Source: Georgenia muralis (GTDB lineage: Bacteria > Actinomycetota > Actinomycetes > Actinomycetales > Actinomycetaceae). From it: DNA of 64,000 nucleotides. A model generated the notes under the pieces. The model was not told where the DNA came from, searched no databases, and saw only the letters and a program-made list of their open reading frames with translations. The number at the start of each line of letters is the position of its first letter. Positions within the stretch are counted from its first letter, which is position 1. The position numbers and the translations under genes are program-made. Location of the stretch: assembly GCF_003814705.1 (NCBI RefSeq), contig NZ_RKRA01000001.1, positions 1,736,001-1,800,000 of the forward strand. Reading direction: 5' to 3'. Shown piece after piece: positions 16,508 through 25,464 of this stretch.

Positions 16508-17766
16508 GGCACCATCATGACGCGGACCGCGTCCCCCTCGTGGACCTCCTCGACGTCGTCGCCGACGACCGCGAGGGCGTCCGCGAGCGCCAGGCTGGCC
16601 ACGAGGTGCGAGCCGGAGCCGCCCGCGGCGGCGGGCCGGACGCGCACGGTCCCGGACGACCCGTCGGGCGCGTCCGACGTCTCCACGACGACGGGGATGT
16701 ACTGGCGGCGCCCGGCCGGGCACCGCCACCCCTGCGCGGCGACGGCGGCGACCGTGGGGCGCGCGCCGCCGGCCACGAGCGCGCGCATGCGTGTCAGGGC
16801 CGGGTGGACGAACACCTGGAAGCTGACGAACACGCTCACGGGGTTCCCGGGCAGCGCGAACAACGGCACCGGGCGCCCGCCGTCGCGCAGGGTGCCGAAG
16901 CCCTGGGGCTTGCCCGGCTGCATCGCGACCTTGTCGAAGGCGACGTCGCCGAGGGGAGCCAGGACCTCCTTGACGACGTCGTAGGCGCCGGCGCTGACGC
17001 CACCGGTGGTGACGACCGCGTCGACCTCGCCGAGCCGGGCGGCGAGGAGGCCGCGCAGGGCGTCGGGGTCGTCGTCGACCGAGCCGAGGAGCACCGGGAC
17101 GCCGCCGGACTCGTGCACCATGCCCGCGACGAGGACGGCGTTCGAGTCGGGGATCTGACCGTGGGCGAGCGGCGTGCCGGGGGCCACCAGCTCCGACCCC
17201 GTGGAGAGCACGCCGACCCGCACGGGCGGGTGGACGAGGAGCTCGCCGTGACCGGCCGAGGCGGCGGTGGACAGGTCCCGGGCTCGCAGCGGCGTGCCGG
17301 CGCGCAGGACGACCGCGCCGCGGGCGACGTCGTCGCCGGCCCGGCGGACGTGCGTCCCCGGGGGGACCGCCCGGCGGACCTCCACGGTCGCCGGGAGGGG
17401 GTGGGGACCTGGGGGAACGTCGGTGTCCTCGACCGGCACGACGGCATCCGCGCCGGGGGGCACCGGTGCGCCGGTCATGATCCGCACGGCGGTGCCCGGC
17501 CGGACCTCGGGGCGCTCGCCGGACCCGGCTGGGAGGTCGGCGACGACCGCCAGGCGGACCGGGGTGCCGGTGGTGGCGGCACGGACGTCGGCGGCCCGGA
17601 CCGCGAAGCCGTCCATGGCGGAGTTGTCGAACGGTGGCACCGGGACGACGGCGCGCACGTCCTCGGCCAGGACGCACCCGTGCGCCCCGGCGAGCGGGGT
17701 GCGCCGCGGTGCCGCCGGGCCGACGGCGGCGAGCACCCGGTCGAGGTGCTGCTCCACGCTGATCAT
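16504..17766 (-). CDS. moeA: Molybdopterin molybdenumtransferase MoeA
   Basis: A 420-residue MoeA, which inserts molybdate into adenylylated molybdopterin. Landmarks are [16 protein letters not shown] near residue 47, [15 protein letters not shown], the GSELV and [15 protein letters not shown] motifs of the MogA-like domain III, and [16 protein letters not shown] before the C-terminal barrel. All four MoeA domains are present and length is normal. ATG start, 15 bp after the moeZ stop; it overlaps moaC by 4 bp. Lying between moeZ and moaC, it is part of the cofactor operon serving the nearby nitrate reductase. Confidence 0.96.
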   Translation of the reverse strand: MISVEQHLDRVLAAVGPAAPRRTPLAGAHGCVLAEDVRAVVPVPPFDNSAMDGFAVRAADVRAATTGTPVRLAVVADLPAGSGERPEVRPGTAVRIMTGAPVPPGADAVVPVEDTDVPPGPHPLPATVEVRRAVPPGTHVRRAGDDVARGAVVLRAGTPLRARDLSTAASAGHGELLVHPPVRVGVLSTGSELVAPGTPLAHGQIPDSNAVLVAGMVHESGGVPVLLGSVDDDPDALRGLLAARLGEVDAVVTTGGVSAGAYDVVKEVLAPLGDVAFDKVAMQPGKPQGFGTLRDGGRPVPLFALPGNPVSVFVSFQVFVHPALTRMRALVAGGARPTVAAVAAQGWRCPAGRRQYIPVVVETSDAPDGSSGTVRVRPAAAGGSGSHLVASLALADALAVVGDDVEEVHEGDAVRVMMVP

Positions 17767-17781
17767 CGCTCGGTCCTCCGG

Positions 17782-19089
17782 TCAGTAGGTGGGCAGGGTG
17801 GGGTCGACGTCCGCGACCCAGGCCAGGACCCCGCCCCGGACGTTGAGGGCCCGCGCGCCGGCGTCGGTCAGCGCCCGGGCGGCCTGGGCGGAGCGCACCC
17901 CGCTGCGGCAGTGCACGAGGAGCTCGCGCGAGACCCCGCCCGGGTGGGCGAGGTCGAGGCGGTGCAGCGCACCCTCGGGGTCGGCCAGCACCTCGCCGAG
18001 CGGGATGCCCACGGCGCCGGGGATCGCGACGACGGTCCGCTCCGCGGCCTCGCGGACGTCGAGGAGGACGAAGTCGTCGTCCCCCCGCTCGCGGGCGGCG
18101 AGGCGACGGGCGAGGGCGGTGGCGGTGATCTCCGGGCGGTCGGCGGCGTCGTCGGTGGCCGGCCGGGCAGCGCCGGCGGGCAGGGCGCACCAGGCGGCCC
18201 CGGTGCTGCCCTCGGGGCTGCCGTTGGGGTCGTACCCGATCTCGGCGCGGGTGCGCGGCGCGGTCCCGGAGGGCCGCGGGCGCAGCGGGAGCTCGGCCCA
18301 CCGTGCGGTGAGGACGTCGAGGACGAGGACCCGGCCGAGCAGGGTCTCACCGCTGCCGGTGACGAGCTTGACGGCCTCGGCCGCCATGACCGAGCCCACC
18401 TGGCCGCACATGGCGCCGAGCACCCCCGCCTCCCCGCACGAGGGTGTCGACCCCGGCGGGGGCGGAGCGGGGAAGAGGTCGCGCAGCGTGGGACCGGCGG
18501 GCGTCTCGCCGGTGGCGGGGCCGGAGGCGGTGCGGGCCGACGCAGCCGCCGCGGCGCGCGGCCGGGACCAGAAGACGGAGACCTGGGCGTCGAAGCGCAG
18601 GATCGACCCCCACACCAGCGGCACGCCGAGCTCAGCGCACACGTCGTTGACGAGGTAGCGCGTGGGGAAGTTGTCCGTCCCGTCGAGCACGAGGTCGTAG
18701 CCGGCGATGATCTCGCGTGCGTTGGTCGCGTCGAGACGCACGTGGTGCCGCTCGACCGTGACGTCGGGGTTGAGCTCGCGCAGGTGCTCGGCCGCTGAGT
18801 CCACCTTCGCCCGGCCGACGTCGGCGGCGGCGTGGAGGACCTGGCGCTGGAGGTTCGAGACGTCGACGACGTCGTCGTCGACCACCCCGAGGTGCCCCAC
18901 CCCCGCCGCCGCGAGGTACAGCAGGGCCGGCGAGCCGAGGCCCCCGGCACCCATGACGAGCACCCGGGCGGCCAGGAGGCGGCGCTGCCCGTCGTCGCCG
19001 ATCGCGCCGAGCAGGAGGTGGCGCGAGTAGCGCTGGACCTGCTCGCGGGTCAGCGGCGGCCCCGGGTCGACGAGGGGGGACAGGCGCAT
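17782..19089 (-). CDS. moeZ: MoeZ/MoeBR: ThiF-type adenylyltransferase fused to rhodanese
   Basis: A 435-residue fusion. Residues about 15-270 are an E1-like ThiF/MoeB domain with an ATP-binding [19 protein letters not shown], the acidic [15 protein letters not shown] and the [15 protein letters not shown] loop. Residues about 325-435 are a rhodanese domain whose persulfide Cys lies in VHCRSGVRS. Such proteins adenylylate and then sulfurate small carrier proteins (MoaD, CysO). The classic CxxC zinc pairs are missing, and the [18 protein letters not shown] region resembles mycobacterial MoeZ, which also lacks them. It is the first gene of the moeZ-moeA-moaC-mobA operon. No sulfur-carrier gene is adjacent. 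Confidence 0.92.
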   Translation of the reverse strand: MRLSPLVDPGPPLTREQVQRYSRHLLLGAIGDDGQRRLLAARVLVMGAGGLGSPALLYLAAAGVGHLGVVDDDVVDVSNLQRQVLHAAADVGRAKVDSAAEHLRELNPDVTVERHHVRLDATNAREIIAGYDLVLDGTDNFPTRYLVNDVCAELGVPLVWGSILRFDAQVSVFWSRPRAAAAASARTASGPATGETPAGPTLRDLFPAPPPPGSTPSCGEAGVLGAMCGQVGSVMAAEAVKLVTGSGETLLGRVLVLDVLTARWAELPLRPRPSGTAPRTRAEIGYDPNGSPEGSTGAAWCALPAGAARPATDDAADRPEITATALARRLAARERGDDDFVLLDVREAAERTVVAIPGAVGIPLGEVLADPEGALHRLDLAHPGGVSRELLVHCRSGVRSAQAARALTDAGARALNVRGGVLAWVADVDPTLPTY

Positions 19090-19242
19090 GGCCTCACTGT
19101 AGGCGGCACGCCGTGGGTGGGCCGGGCCCCAGGTCCGCCCGGCCCCCGGACCGGCGCCGGTGGTGACGCCCCCGGGACACCGCGAGTGATTCGTCGGTGG
19201 CTGCAGGACACCGATTCATGCATGCACCACCCGATCTCGAGA

Positions 19243-19319
19243 GATCCCTTCGTCGCCAAGTGAGCGTGGTGTACCGGGATCGTTGGGCGACGAAGGGATC
19301 GCTCGGCGACGAAGGGATC
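19243..19319. repeat. Three copies of a 15-bp element (one inverted)
   Basis: GATCCCTTCGTCGCC at 19243-19257 and its exact reverse complement GGCGACGAAGGGATC at 19286-19300 and 19305-19319. The two direct copies are 19 bp apart. The inverted pair could form a cruciform or a multi-site operator for the MarR protein encoded downstream. The repeats are exact; the function is inferred. Confidence 0.75.
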
Positions 19320-19410
19320 GCTCGCGCGGCTACGGAGGGATCACTGGGTGGTGTGGGCGCCGTCACCGTGGCACCCCCGGGTGCGACGAGCGCCACCCTC
19401 GCACGACTAG

Positions 19411-19423
19411 ATGCATGCTGCAT
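19411..19423. promoter_or_regulatory. Small palindrome before marR, possible MarR operator
   Basis: ATGCA-TGC-TGCAT, perfect 5-bp arms around 3 bases, 21 bp upstream of the marR GTG. The position would overlap the promoter or transcript start, as expected for MarR autorepression. An AGAAGG ribosome site follows at 19438-19443. Confidence 0.4.
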
Positions 19424-19443
19424 GTACCTGTAACGTCAGAAGG

Positions 19444-20001
19444 GTGTCCGAATCTCGTCGCCCTGAGGCCTCCGCCCGCGTCCTCGACCAGATCGCTGCG
19501 CTCGGCCGGCGCAGCCGCACGAGCTCGGTGCTGGTCGCCCAGCTCTTCGGGCTGCACGCCACCCAGGTCCAGCTCCTCTTCGCCCTCCACCGCGCCTCCG
19601 AGTGCCGGGTCGCCAGCCTCGCCGAGGTCCAGATGGTCGACCCCTCCGTGGCGAGCCGGCAGGCGGCCGTGCTGGAGAAGGCGGGTCTCATCGCCCGCCG
19701 CCCCGACCCCGAGGACGGCCGTGCGTCGCTCGTCTCCCTCACCGACGCCGGGCGGGCCCGGGTTGCCGAGCTGCGTGCCCTGCACGTCCGGGCGGTCGGC
19801 GAGGCGCTGAGCACCTGGCCGGTCGAGCGGATCGAGCGCCTCGCGGGCGACCTCGCGGACCTCGTGGCCGTCTCGGGCGAGGTCTACGCCCGTCTCGCCG
19901 ACGGGCAGGCAGACGGAAGTGCGGCCCGGGCGCCGGTGACGGGCCCGGACGCCCGCGTCCAGGCCGAGGTCGACGCACCGACCGCGGGGGTGGGCGCGTG
20001 A
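19444..20001 (+). CDS. MarR family transcriptional regulator
   Basis: A 185-residue winged-helix regulator. The helix-turn-helix spans about residues 45-85 (CRVASLAEVQMVDPSVASRQ), followed by the wing RRPDPEDGRASLVSLTDAG, which is diagnostic for MarR. The C-terminus has a dimerisation helix and a 30-residue low-complexity tail. GTG start with AGAAGG immediately upstream. Its stop overlaps the GTG of the MFS exporter by 4 bp, so the two form an operon. The usual model is a ligand-released repressor of its own efflux pump; the ligand is unknown. Confidence 0.9.
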   Translation: MSESRRPEASARVLDQIAALGRRSRTSSVLVAQLFGLHATQVQLLFALHRASECRVASLAEVQMVDPSVASRQAAVLEKAGLIARRPDPEDGRASLVSLTDAGRARVAELRALHVRAVGEALSTWPVERIERLAGDLADLVAVSGEVYARLADGQADGSAARAPVTGPDARVQAEVDAPTAGVGA

Positions 20002-21629
20002 GCCGGGCGCTGACCGAGCGGCGGGCCTACGCCGGGATGGCGCCCGCCGAGGCTCTCGCCGCGCACGAGGCCCACCGCGACATCCTCAAGGTCCTCACCG
20101 GGCTGCTCCTGGCGATGTTCGTGGGCAACATGTCCGCGACCATCGTCGGCAACGCGCTGCCGGTCATCGTCGGGGAGATCGGCGGCACCCAGCAGCAGTA
20201 CACCTGGATCGTCACCTCGACGATCCTCGCCTCGACGGCCGTGACCCCGATCGCGGGCAAGCTCGCGGACCTCTACGACAAGAAGAGGCTGCTCCTCGCC
20301 TCGATGGTGGTCTTCCTCGCCGGCTCGGTGCTCGCGGGCCTGTCGACCTCGGCGGGCATGCTCATCGCCGTCCGGGTCGTCCAGGGCGTGGGGATGGGGG
20401 CCAACATGGTCCTCACCCAGATCATCATCGCCTCCCTCATCCCGCCGCGGCAGCGCGGCCGGTACAACGGCTACCTGGGCGCGGTGATCGCCGCGGCGAC
20501 CGTCTCCGGCCCGCTCGTCGGCGGCATCATCGTCGACACCCCCTGGCTGGGCTGGCGGTGGACCTTCTGGGTGGCGGTGCCCTTCGTCCTCATCGCCCTG
20601 GCCGTCCTCACCCGGTCCCTCCACGTGCCCGGCGGCGGGCGCCCCGGTGCCCGCGTGGACTGGCTGGGGGCGGCGCTGATCTCCCTCTCCGCCACCCTGG
20701 TGCTGCTCTGGGTCTCCTTCGCCGACCACGAGTTCGACTGGATCTCCTGGCAGACCGGCGCCCTCCTCGGGGCGGCCCTCCTGACCGCCGTCGCCTTCGT
20801 CCTGGTCGAGCGCCGCGCCCCCGAGCCGGTGGTGCCGCTGTCGATCCTCACCGCCCGCACGACGGCGCTCGCGGTGGTCGCGAGCCTCGCGGTCGGCACG
20901 GTGATGTTCGGCTCCAACGTCTTCCTCGGCCAGTACTTCCAGATCGGCCGCGGGTACTCCCCGACGGTCGCCGGCTGGCTGGGCCTGCCGCTCATGCTCG
21001 GGCTGCTGGTCTCCTCCACGGTCGCCGGCAACCTCGTCACCCGCACCGGGCGCTGGAGGCCCGCGGTGGTCGGGGGAGTCGGGCTGCTCACCGTCGGCAT
21101 CGGCCTCATGGCCACCGTCGGCTCGACCACCCCGGTCCCCCTGGTCGCCCTCTACCTCCTCGTCGCGGGCGTCGGCCTCGGCGCCTCCATGCAGAACCTC
21201 GTCCTGGCCGTGCAGAACACCGTCGAACTGGGCGACGTCGGGGCGGCGACGGCGGTCGTGACCTTCTTCCGCACGCTCGGCGGCGCGGTCGGCATCCAGG
21301 TGCTCGGCGCCGTCTACGCCCAGCGGGTGACGGCGCTGACCCTCGACGGCGCGGCCGACGCAGGGGTCGACGCCGCCGGCACCGACGCCGCGACCGCCTC
21401 GCTGGACCTCGGGGCGCTGCCCGCCGCGATGGCGGACCTCGTCCGCGGGGCATACGGCGACGCCATCGGCTCGGTCTTCGCCGTCGCCGGGCTCGTGAGC
21501 CTGCTGGCGTTCGTCGCGACGCTCCTCATGCGGGGGTCGACGTTGCGCAGCACCTGGGCGACCGCGGGGCCGTCGGCCGCGGCGGAGCGGCGCACTGTCA
21601 GCGACCCTCTGCCGCCCGGGCGTCCATGA
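19998..21629 (+). CDS. DHA2-type multidrug MFS exporter
   Basis: A 543-residue transporter with about 14 predicted helices, typical of DHA2 (EmrB/QacA) drug:proton antiporters. Motif A appears as GKLADLYDKKRLLL, motif C-like glycines as GVGMGANMVLTQIIIASLIP and GPLVGGIIVD. The large periplasmic loop before the last helix is Ala/Asp-rich (about residues 455-500). GTG start coupled to marR. Its 3' end overlaps the convergent LuxR-type gene by 32 bp, so the last 10 codons are antisense to that gene. It probably exports a toxic hydrophobic compound; substrate unknown. Confidence 0.92.
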   Translation: MSRALTERRAYAGMAPAEALAAHEAHRDILKVLTGLLLAMFVGNMSATIVGNALPVIVGEIGGTQQQYTWIVTSTILASTAVTPIAGKLADLYDKKRLLLASMVVFLAGSVLAGLSTSAGMLIAVRVVQGVGMGANMVLTQIIIASLIPPRQRGRYNGYLGAVIAAATVSGPLVGGIIVDTPWLGWRWTFWVAVPFVLIALAVLTRSLHVPGGGRPGARVDWLGAALISLSATLVLLWVSFADHEFDWISWQTGALLGAALLTAVAFVLVERRAPEPVVPLSILTARTTALAVVASLAVGTVMFGSNVFLGQYFQIGRGYSPTVAGWLGLPLMLGLLVSSTVAGNLVTRTGRWRPAVVGGVGLLTVGIGLMATVGSTTPVPLVALYLLVAGVGLGASMQNLVLAVQNTVELGDVGAATAVVTFFRTLGGAVGIQVLGAVYAQRVTALTLDGAADAGVDAAGTDAATASLDLGALPAAMADLVRGAYGDAIGSVFAVAGLVSLLAFVATLLMRGSTLRSTWATAGPSAAAERRTVSDPLPPGRP

Positions 21630-24195
21630 GGACCGCCGCGAGGTCCTGACGCCCGTGGGCGCCGGTCTTGCGGTAGACCGACGCCAGGTAGTTGTCCACG
21701 GTGCGCACCGACAGCACGAGCCGTTCGGCGATGTCCCGTGACGACGCCCCCGCCCTCGCCATGAGCGCGACCTCCCGCTCGCGGCTCGTCAGGGGGTCGC
21801 GGGTGCGGACCAGGGCCGGCGTCGCGGCGTAGCCGGTGCGCTCGAGGTGGGCCGCCGCGAGGGCGTTGGCCCGGCCGGCGTCGCGTGGGTTGCCGGCTCG
21901 CCGGGCGAGCTCCGCAGCCTGCGCCAGCGCCTCCGCGGCCCAGAGCGGCAGGCCCGCCCGGGCGAGTTCGGCGGCGACACCCTCGAGGGCCGCCCGGTCC
22001 TCCGCGGCGAGCGCTCGCGCGTGGCGCACCCGCAGCCGCAGCAGCGGGGCGTCCCGGCCCTGGGCGAGGCGTTCGAGCGGGGCGAGGACGGTCCGGGCGT
22101 CGCCGATCCGTACGGCGACGTGGAGCTGTGCACCCGCCCAGACGAGGTGGGAGTCGGCCGCCTCGGCCGCGTGGCCCAGGGCGAGCTCGGTCGCCCTGGT
22201 CACCTCGCCCCGGGCGGCTGCGACCCAGATCTCCGCGTGGTGGACGAGGGTGCGGGTGCGCAGGTCGGTGGGCGGCACGGCTCCGAGCTGGTCGAGATAC
22301 CCCTGAGCCCGGTCGGGGGCGCCGAGCTGCGCCGCGCTGCGGGCGGCGACGGCCAGGGCGACGCCCCGGACCCCGAGCGGGTCCAGGGCCTCCAGCCGGC
22401 GGGCCGCCTCCTGGGCCAGCGCCTCGGACTCGGTGAGGTGGCCCTGCTCGCACAGGGCCCAGGCGAGGCCGTTCGTCCAGGTGCCGATGGATGCCGGCAC
22501 CCCCCCGGCCGTGGCGGTGGCGAAGCCCCGTCGCGCCACGGCGGCGGCCTCGTCCAGGCGGGCCGCCTCCATGAGCACCATGACGTGGTTGAGGCCCGCC
22601 TGGTCCCGCGCCTGGGGCCGCTCGCGGTGCAGCTCCTCGGCGAGGGCCACGGCCCGCCCGGACTCGGCGGTGGCGGTCGTGAGGTCGCCCAGGAGCGTGC
22701 GGGCGATGACCGACGCGATGAGGACGTCGAGGAGCGTCACCGGCCGCGGGTCCGGTCGGGCGAGCACCTGCTCGCAGGCCGCCAGGGCAGCCGTCATGTC
22801 GCCGCGGAAGATGGCGGCGAGCGCCATGGCCGCGTCGAGCCGGTCCTGGGCGTCCGCATCGGTGACCACCGCGCGGGCGCTCTCCACCGCCGACATCGCC
22901 AGGTGGGGCTCGCCGCGCACGAACATGTCGTTCGTGAATCGCAGCAGGGTCGCCTCCGTGAGCTCGTCGTCGTCGGCGGCCCCCGCGCACGCGGCCGCGA
23001 GCGCCGCCTCGGCCTCCGCGCCGTGCCCCAGCCGCAGGAGGGTGTCGCCCCGCAGGAGCAGCGCGGGTGTGCTGCCGCCCCGCCGGACCGCCTCCTCCGC
23101 GAGCGCCGCCGCCCGCGCGAGGTCACCCGCGGCGAGCACCTCGCGGGCGGCCGTGAGGAACACCGCAGGAGGCCCCTCGCGCCCCGAGCGCTGCCACAGC
23201 TCGGCGACGGCGACGGGATCGGTGATCTGCGCGGTCCCGTCGAGGTCCAGCAGCTCGCGGGCCAGACGCACGAGCCGGGTCTGGGAGGCGACCGAGCGGA
23301 CCATGGCCGCAGCCAGCGGGTGCACGAGCGTGACCCGGCGTCCGTGGTCGGCCTCGACGCGGACCGCCCCGGCCTCCTCCAGGGCCTGGAGGGTCTCGAG
23401 GTCGGTGAGGTGGGCGAGGACCTCGAGGGGCAGCCCCCCGGTCAGCGCCAGGGCCTCGACCGCCCGGCGGGGCACCTCGCCCACCTGCACCAGGTCCTGG
23501 CCCGCGAGCTCGGCCAGGCGCGGCGTGACGGCCGGGACCGCGCGCAGGTGCCAGCGGCCGTCCACCAGGTCGAGCAGGTCCTGGGACCGGGCGGCCTCCA
23601 CGAGCTCGCGCAGCAGCAGCGGCCTGCCGTCGGCGAGGTCGCAGAGCCGCCCCGCGGACTCCGGGTCGAGCGGTCCTCCCAGGGCGGCCGCGAGGACGTC
23701 GGTGCTCGCCGCCCGGTCCAGCGGACCGAGCTCCAGGCGCAGCGCGCCGTCGTCCTTCCACAGCAGCGTCAGTGCGGCGGGGACCGGGGCGTCGGCGCGC
23801 ACGGTGAGCAGGCTCGAGACGCCCGGCACGGACGCGAGCTGGCGCACCACGAGCAGCGAGCCCTCGTCGAGCAGGTGGGCGTCGTCGACGACCAGGAGCA
23901 CCGGACGCTGGCGCGCCTCGGACCGCAGCAACGAGCGGGCCGCGGCGAGGTCGGCCGTGCCGGCCCCGGGGAGCCCGAGCTGGACGAGGAGCCCGAGCGG
24001 GAGGGTGGCCGACCCCGGGGTCGCCGGGCACCAGTGGACCAGGCCGCCGGCGGCCTCCCACCGGCGCCTGATCTCCCGGGCGATCCCGGTGCGCCCCGCG
24101 CCGGAGAGTCCGTGCACGACGGCCGAACCGCCGGCGCGCAGCTGCCGCTCGAGGGCGCTCACCTCGTCCCGACGACCGCTGACGGGCCACACCAT
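21598..24195 (-). CDS. Large LuxR-family regulator with N-terminal ATPase (LAL type)
   Basis: An 865-residue protein: an AAA/STAND ATPase domain (residues about 1-280), a long TPR-like alpha-helical region (about 300-785) and a C-terminal LuxR helix-turn-helix (LTSREREVALMARAGASSRD, then SVRTVDNYLASVYRK). The Walker A loop reads GLSGAGRTG with Arg35 where the invariant Lys is expected; Walker B is VLLVVDDAHLLD. The loss of that Lys suggests weak or no ATP hydrolysis. The ATG start overlaps no other gene. It faces the MFS gene tail-to-tail. LAL proteins often control carbohydrate or secondary-metabolite genes; the targets here are unknown. Confidence 0.88.
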   Translation of the reverse strand: MVWPVSGRRDEVSALERQLRAGGSAVVHGLSGAGRTGIAREIRRRWEAAGGLVHWCPATPGSATLPLGLLVQLGLPGAGTADLAAARSLLRSEARQRPVLLVVDDAHLLDEGSLLVVRQLASVPGVSSLLTVRADAPVPAALTLLWKDDGALRLELGPLDRAASTDVLAAALGGPLDPESAGRLCDLADGRPLLLRELVEAARSQDLLDLVDGRWHLRAVPAVTPRLAELAGQDLVQVGEVPRRAVEALALTGGLPLEVLAHLTDLETLQALEEAGAVRVEADHGRRVTLVHPLAAAMVRSVASQTRLVRLARELLDLDGTAQITDPVAVAELWQRSGREGPPAVFLTAAREVLAAGDLARAAALAEEAVRRGGSTPALLLRGDTLLRLGHGAEAEAALAAACAGAADDDELTEATLLRFTNDMFVRGEPHLAMSAVESARAVVTDADAQDRLDAAMALAAIFRGDMTAALAACEQVLARPDPRPVTLLDVLIASVIARTLLGDLTTATAESGRAVALAEELHRERPQARDQAGLNHVMVLMEAARLDEAAAVARRGFATATAGGVPASIGTWTNGLAWALCEQGHLTESEALAQEAARRLEALDPLGVRGVALAVAARSAAQLGAPDRAQGYLDQLGAVPPTDLRTRTLVHHAEIWVAAARGEVTRATELALGHAAEAADSHLVWAGAQLHVAVRIGDARTVLAPLERLAQGRDAPLLRLRVRHARALAAEDRAALEGVAAELARAGLPLWAAEALAQAAELARRAGNPRDAGRANALAAAHLERTGYAATPALVRTRDPLTSREREVALMARAGASSRDIAERLVLSVRTVDNYLASVYRKTGAHGRQDLAAVLMDARAAEGR

Positions 24196-24328
24196 GTCCG
24201 GAGACTAGCCAGGCTGAGTAGCGCCGTGGGTGGAATGGAGTAACCGGGTACGGCACCGGTGTGAACGGGGCTGTGGTTGCCTGTGCCCATCGGGGTTCCC
24301 TCCCCGTGGGCCTCGTGCCCCGACAGAC

Positions 24329-24371
24329 TGCCCCCGGGTGGCAATTCCCCCCCCTGCGTCACCCGGGGGCA
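24329..24371 (-). terminator. Strong hairpin downstream of the hydrolase gene
   Basis: Perfect arms TGCCCCCGGGTG (24329-24340) and CACCCGGGGGCA (24360-24371) around a 19-base loop. It lies 108 bp downstream of the hydrolase stop on the minus strand. There is no U-run, so it would be a factor-assisted or GC-hairpin-only terminator, common in high-GC actinobacteria. Confidence 0.55.
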
Positions 24372-24383
24372 TCGGTCGTGCGC

Positions 24384-24450
24384 GGCGTCGGTGGCGCGGT
24401 CGGGCACGGCGTCGGTGGCGCGGTCGGGCACGGCGTCGGTGGCGCGGTCG
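24384..24450. repeat. 24-bp tandem repeat, about 2.8 copies
   Basis: Unit GGCGTCGGTGGCGCGGTCGGGCAC style, starting at 24384, 24408 and 24432; the last copy is cut after about 19 bases. The units are identical, which suggests recent slippage. It lies between the terminator hairpin and the hydrolase stop codon. Confidence 0.85.
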
Positions 24451-24478
24451 CGCGTCTGTCCTGGGCCGGCCGGGCGGG

Positions 24479-25462
24479 TCAGCCGCGCGGCGAGAGGTCC
24501 TCGAGCCGGGCGTCCACCCACTCGATCGCCGCCCGGGTGAAGTACTCCCGGGCCGGCGCGGGGGAGAGCGCGAGGTCGTGCAGTCCGCCGGGGACCTGCA
24601 GGATCGTCACGTCCGGCCCGATCATCGGCGCCCGGGCGATCATCTGGCGCACGTTCAGCACGACGTCGGAGGAGGACAGGTCCGCCGGCCCCGGCGCCTT
24701 GCGGTCCCCGCTGCGCGTGGAGCACGCGAGCAGGACCGGGACGTCGACGTCGAGCCCGGCCGCGACCTCGGCGTGGGCGCGGCGCACCGACCGGATGAAG
24801 CCGGCCCGCACCGGGAACCCCTCGTGGGGCTTGAGGGCGAGGTCGAAGTCCCACTCGCCGCCGGTGCCGGCGTGCAGGTGGCGTCCGTAGGCCTGGCCGA
24901 GGGCCCCGACCCGCAGACCGGGCAGGCGTGCGCCGACCCGGTCGAGCACGGCGGTGACCGGGCCGCGGGTGACCCACCCGGCGTTGAGGTCGAGCCAGGG
25001 CGAGTTGAGCACGAGGGCGTCGACGCCGCCGGGGTGGTCGTGGGCCCACAGCACCGACAGGAGCCCGCCGGTGGAGTGGCCCAGGAGCACGACGTGGCGG
25101 GCGCCCGACGCGCGGATCGCGGCGAGGGCGAGGTCGATCTCCTCGTGGTGGACCCGCAGGTCCCGCACGTCGGCGGGGCGGGGGTGGGTGCCCGCGGACC
25201 GGCCGGAGCGCCGCAGGTCCAGGGCGTAGAAGTCGTACCCCGCCGCCGTCCACGCCTCGGCGTGGTGGGCCTGGAAGAAGTAGTCGGTGAACCCGTGGAG
25301 GTAGAGCACCGCCCGGTCCTGCGCGCCGGCGTCGTCGCGGTGGACGAGCGTGGCCACGTCCGGGGCGGCGGGGTCCTCGCCGCCGTCGGAGGTGCGCAGC
25401 GCCAGGGTGCGGGCGAGCCAGGGCTCACCCAGGACGGGGTCGGGACCGGGTTCCGCCGTCAT
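24479..25462 (-). CDS. Alpha/beta hydrolase (serine aminopeptidase S33 / lysophospholipase-like)
   Basis: A 327-residue soluble hydrolase. The oxyanion-hole segment is VLYLHGFTDYFFQ (about residue 53), the nucleophile Ser lies in VVLLGHSTGG (about residue 126) and the catalytic His is probably the one in VPGGLHDLALS (about residue 298). The layout matches Hydrolase_4 (monoglyceride-lipase-like). There is no signal peptide, so it should be cytoplasmic. ATG start just 2 bp from the upp stop; both genes run on the minus strand and are likely co-transcribed. The substrate cannot be deduced; a short- or medium-chain ester is a reasonable guess. Confidence 0.85.
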   Translation of the reverse strand: MTAEPGPDPVLGEPWLARTLALRTSDGGEDPAAPDVATLVHRDDAGAQDRAVLYLHGFTDYFFQAHHAEAWTAAGYDFYALDLRRSGRSAGTHPRPADVRDLRVHHEEIDLALAAIRASGARHVVLLGHSTGGLLSVLWAHDHPGGVDALVLNSPWLDLNAGWVTRGPVTAVLDRVGARLPGLRVGALGQAYGRHLHAGTGGEWDFDLALKPHEGFPVRAGFIRSVRRAHAEVAAGLDVDVPVLLACSTRSGDRKAPGPADLSSSDVVLNVRQMIARAPMIGPDVTILQVPGGLHDLALSPAPAREYFTRAAIEWVDARLEDLSPRG

Positions 25463-25464
25463 CG

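Larger units (their letters stand above)
19090..19443. other. Repeat-rich region upstream of marR
   Basis: A 354-bp non-coding region between moeZ (minus) and marR (plus). It holds three copies of a 15-bp element, one inverted (see the repeat entry), a degenerate fourth copy near 19332-19343, and a small palindrome close to the marR start. Short ATGCATGC-type words occur at 19217-19226 and again at 19411-19425. The moeZ promoter should lie at the left side; no clear -35/-10 was found. Confidence 0.5.
24196..24478. other. Intergenic region with hairpin and 24-bp tandem repeat
   Basis: No gene is visible. The region carries the promoter side of the LuxR-type gene on the left, a perfect 12-bp inverted repeat at 24329-24371 and a 24-bp tandem repeat at 24384-24450. 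The hairpin is placed to end transcription arriving from the alpha/beta hydrolase gene on the minus strand. Confidence 0.55.

Noticed and set aside
17782-19089. Loss of zinc cysteines as a defect in MoeZ
   Set aside because: The same change is known from mycobacterial MoeZ, which works without the CxxC pairs, so it is a family trait rather than damage.
24384-24450. CRISPR array
   Set aside because: The 24-bp units are directly adjacent with no spacers, and no cas genes are present. It is a simple tandem repeat. No CRISPR was found elsewhere.
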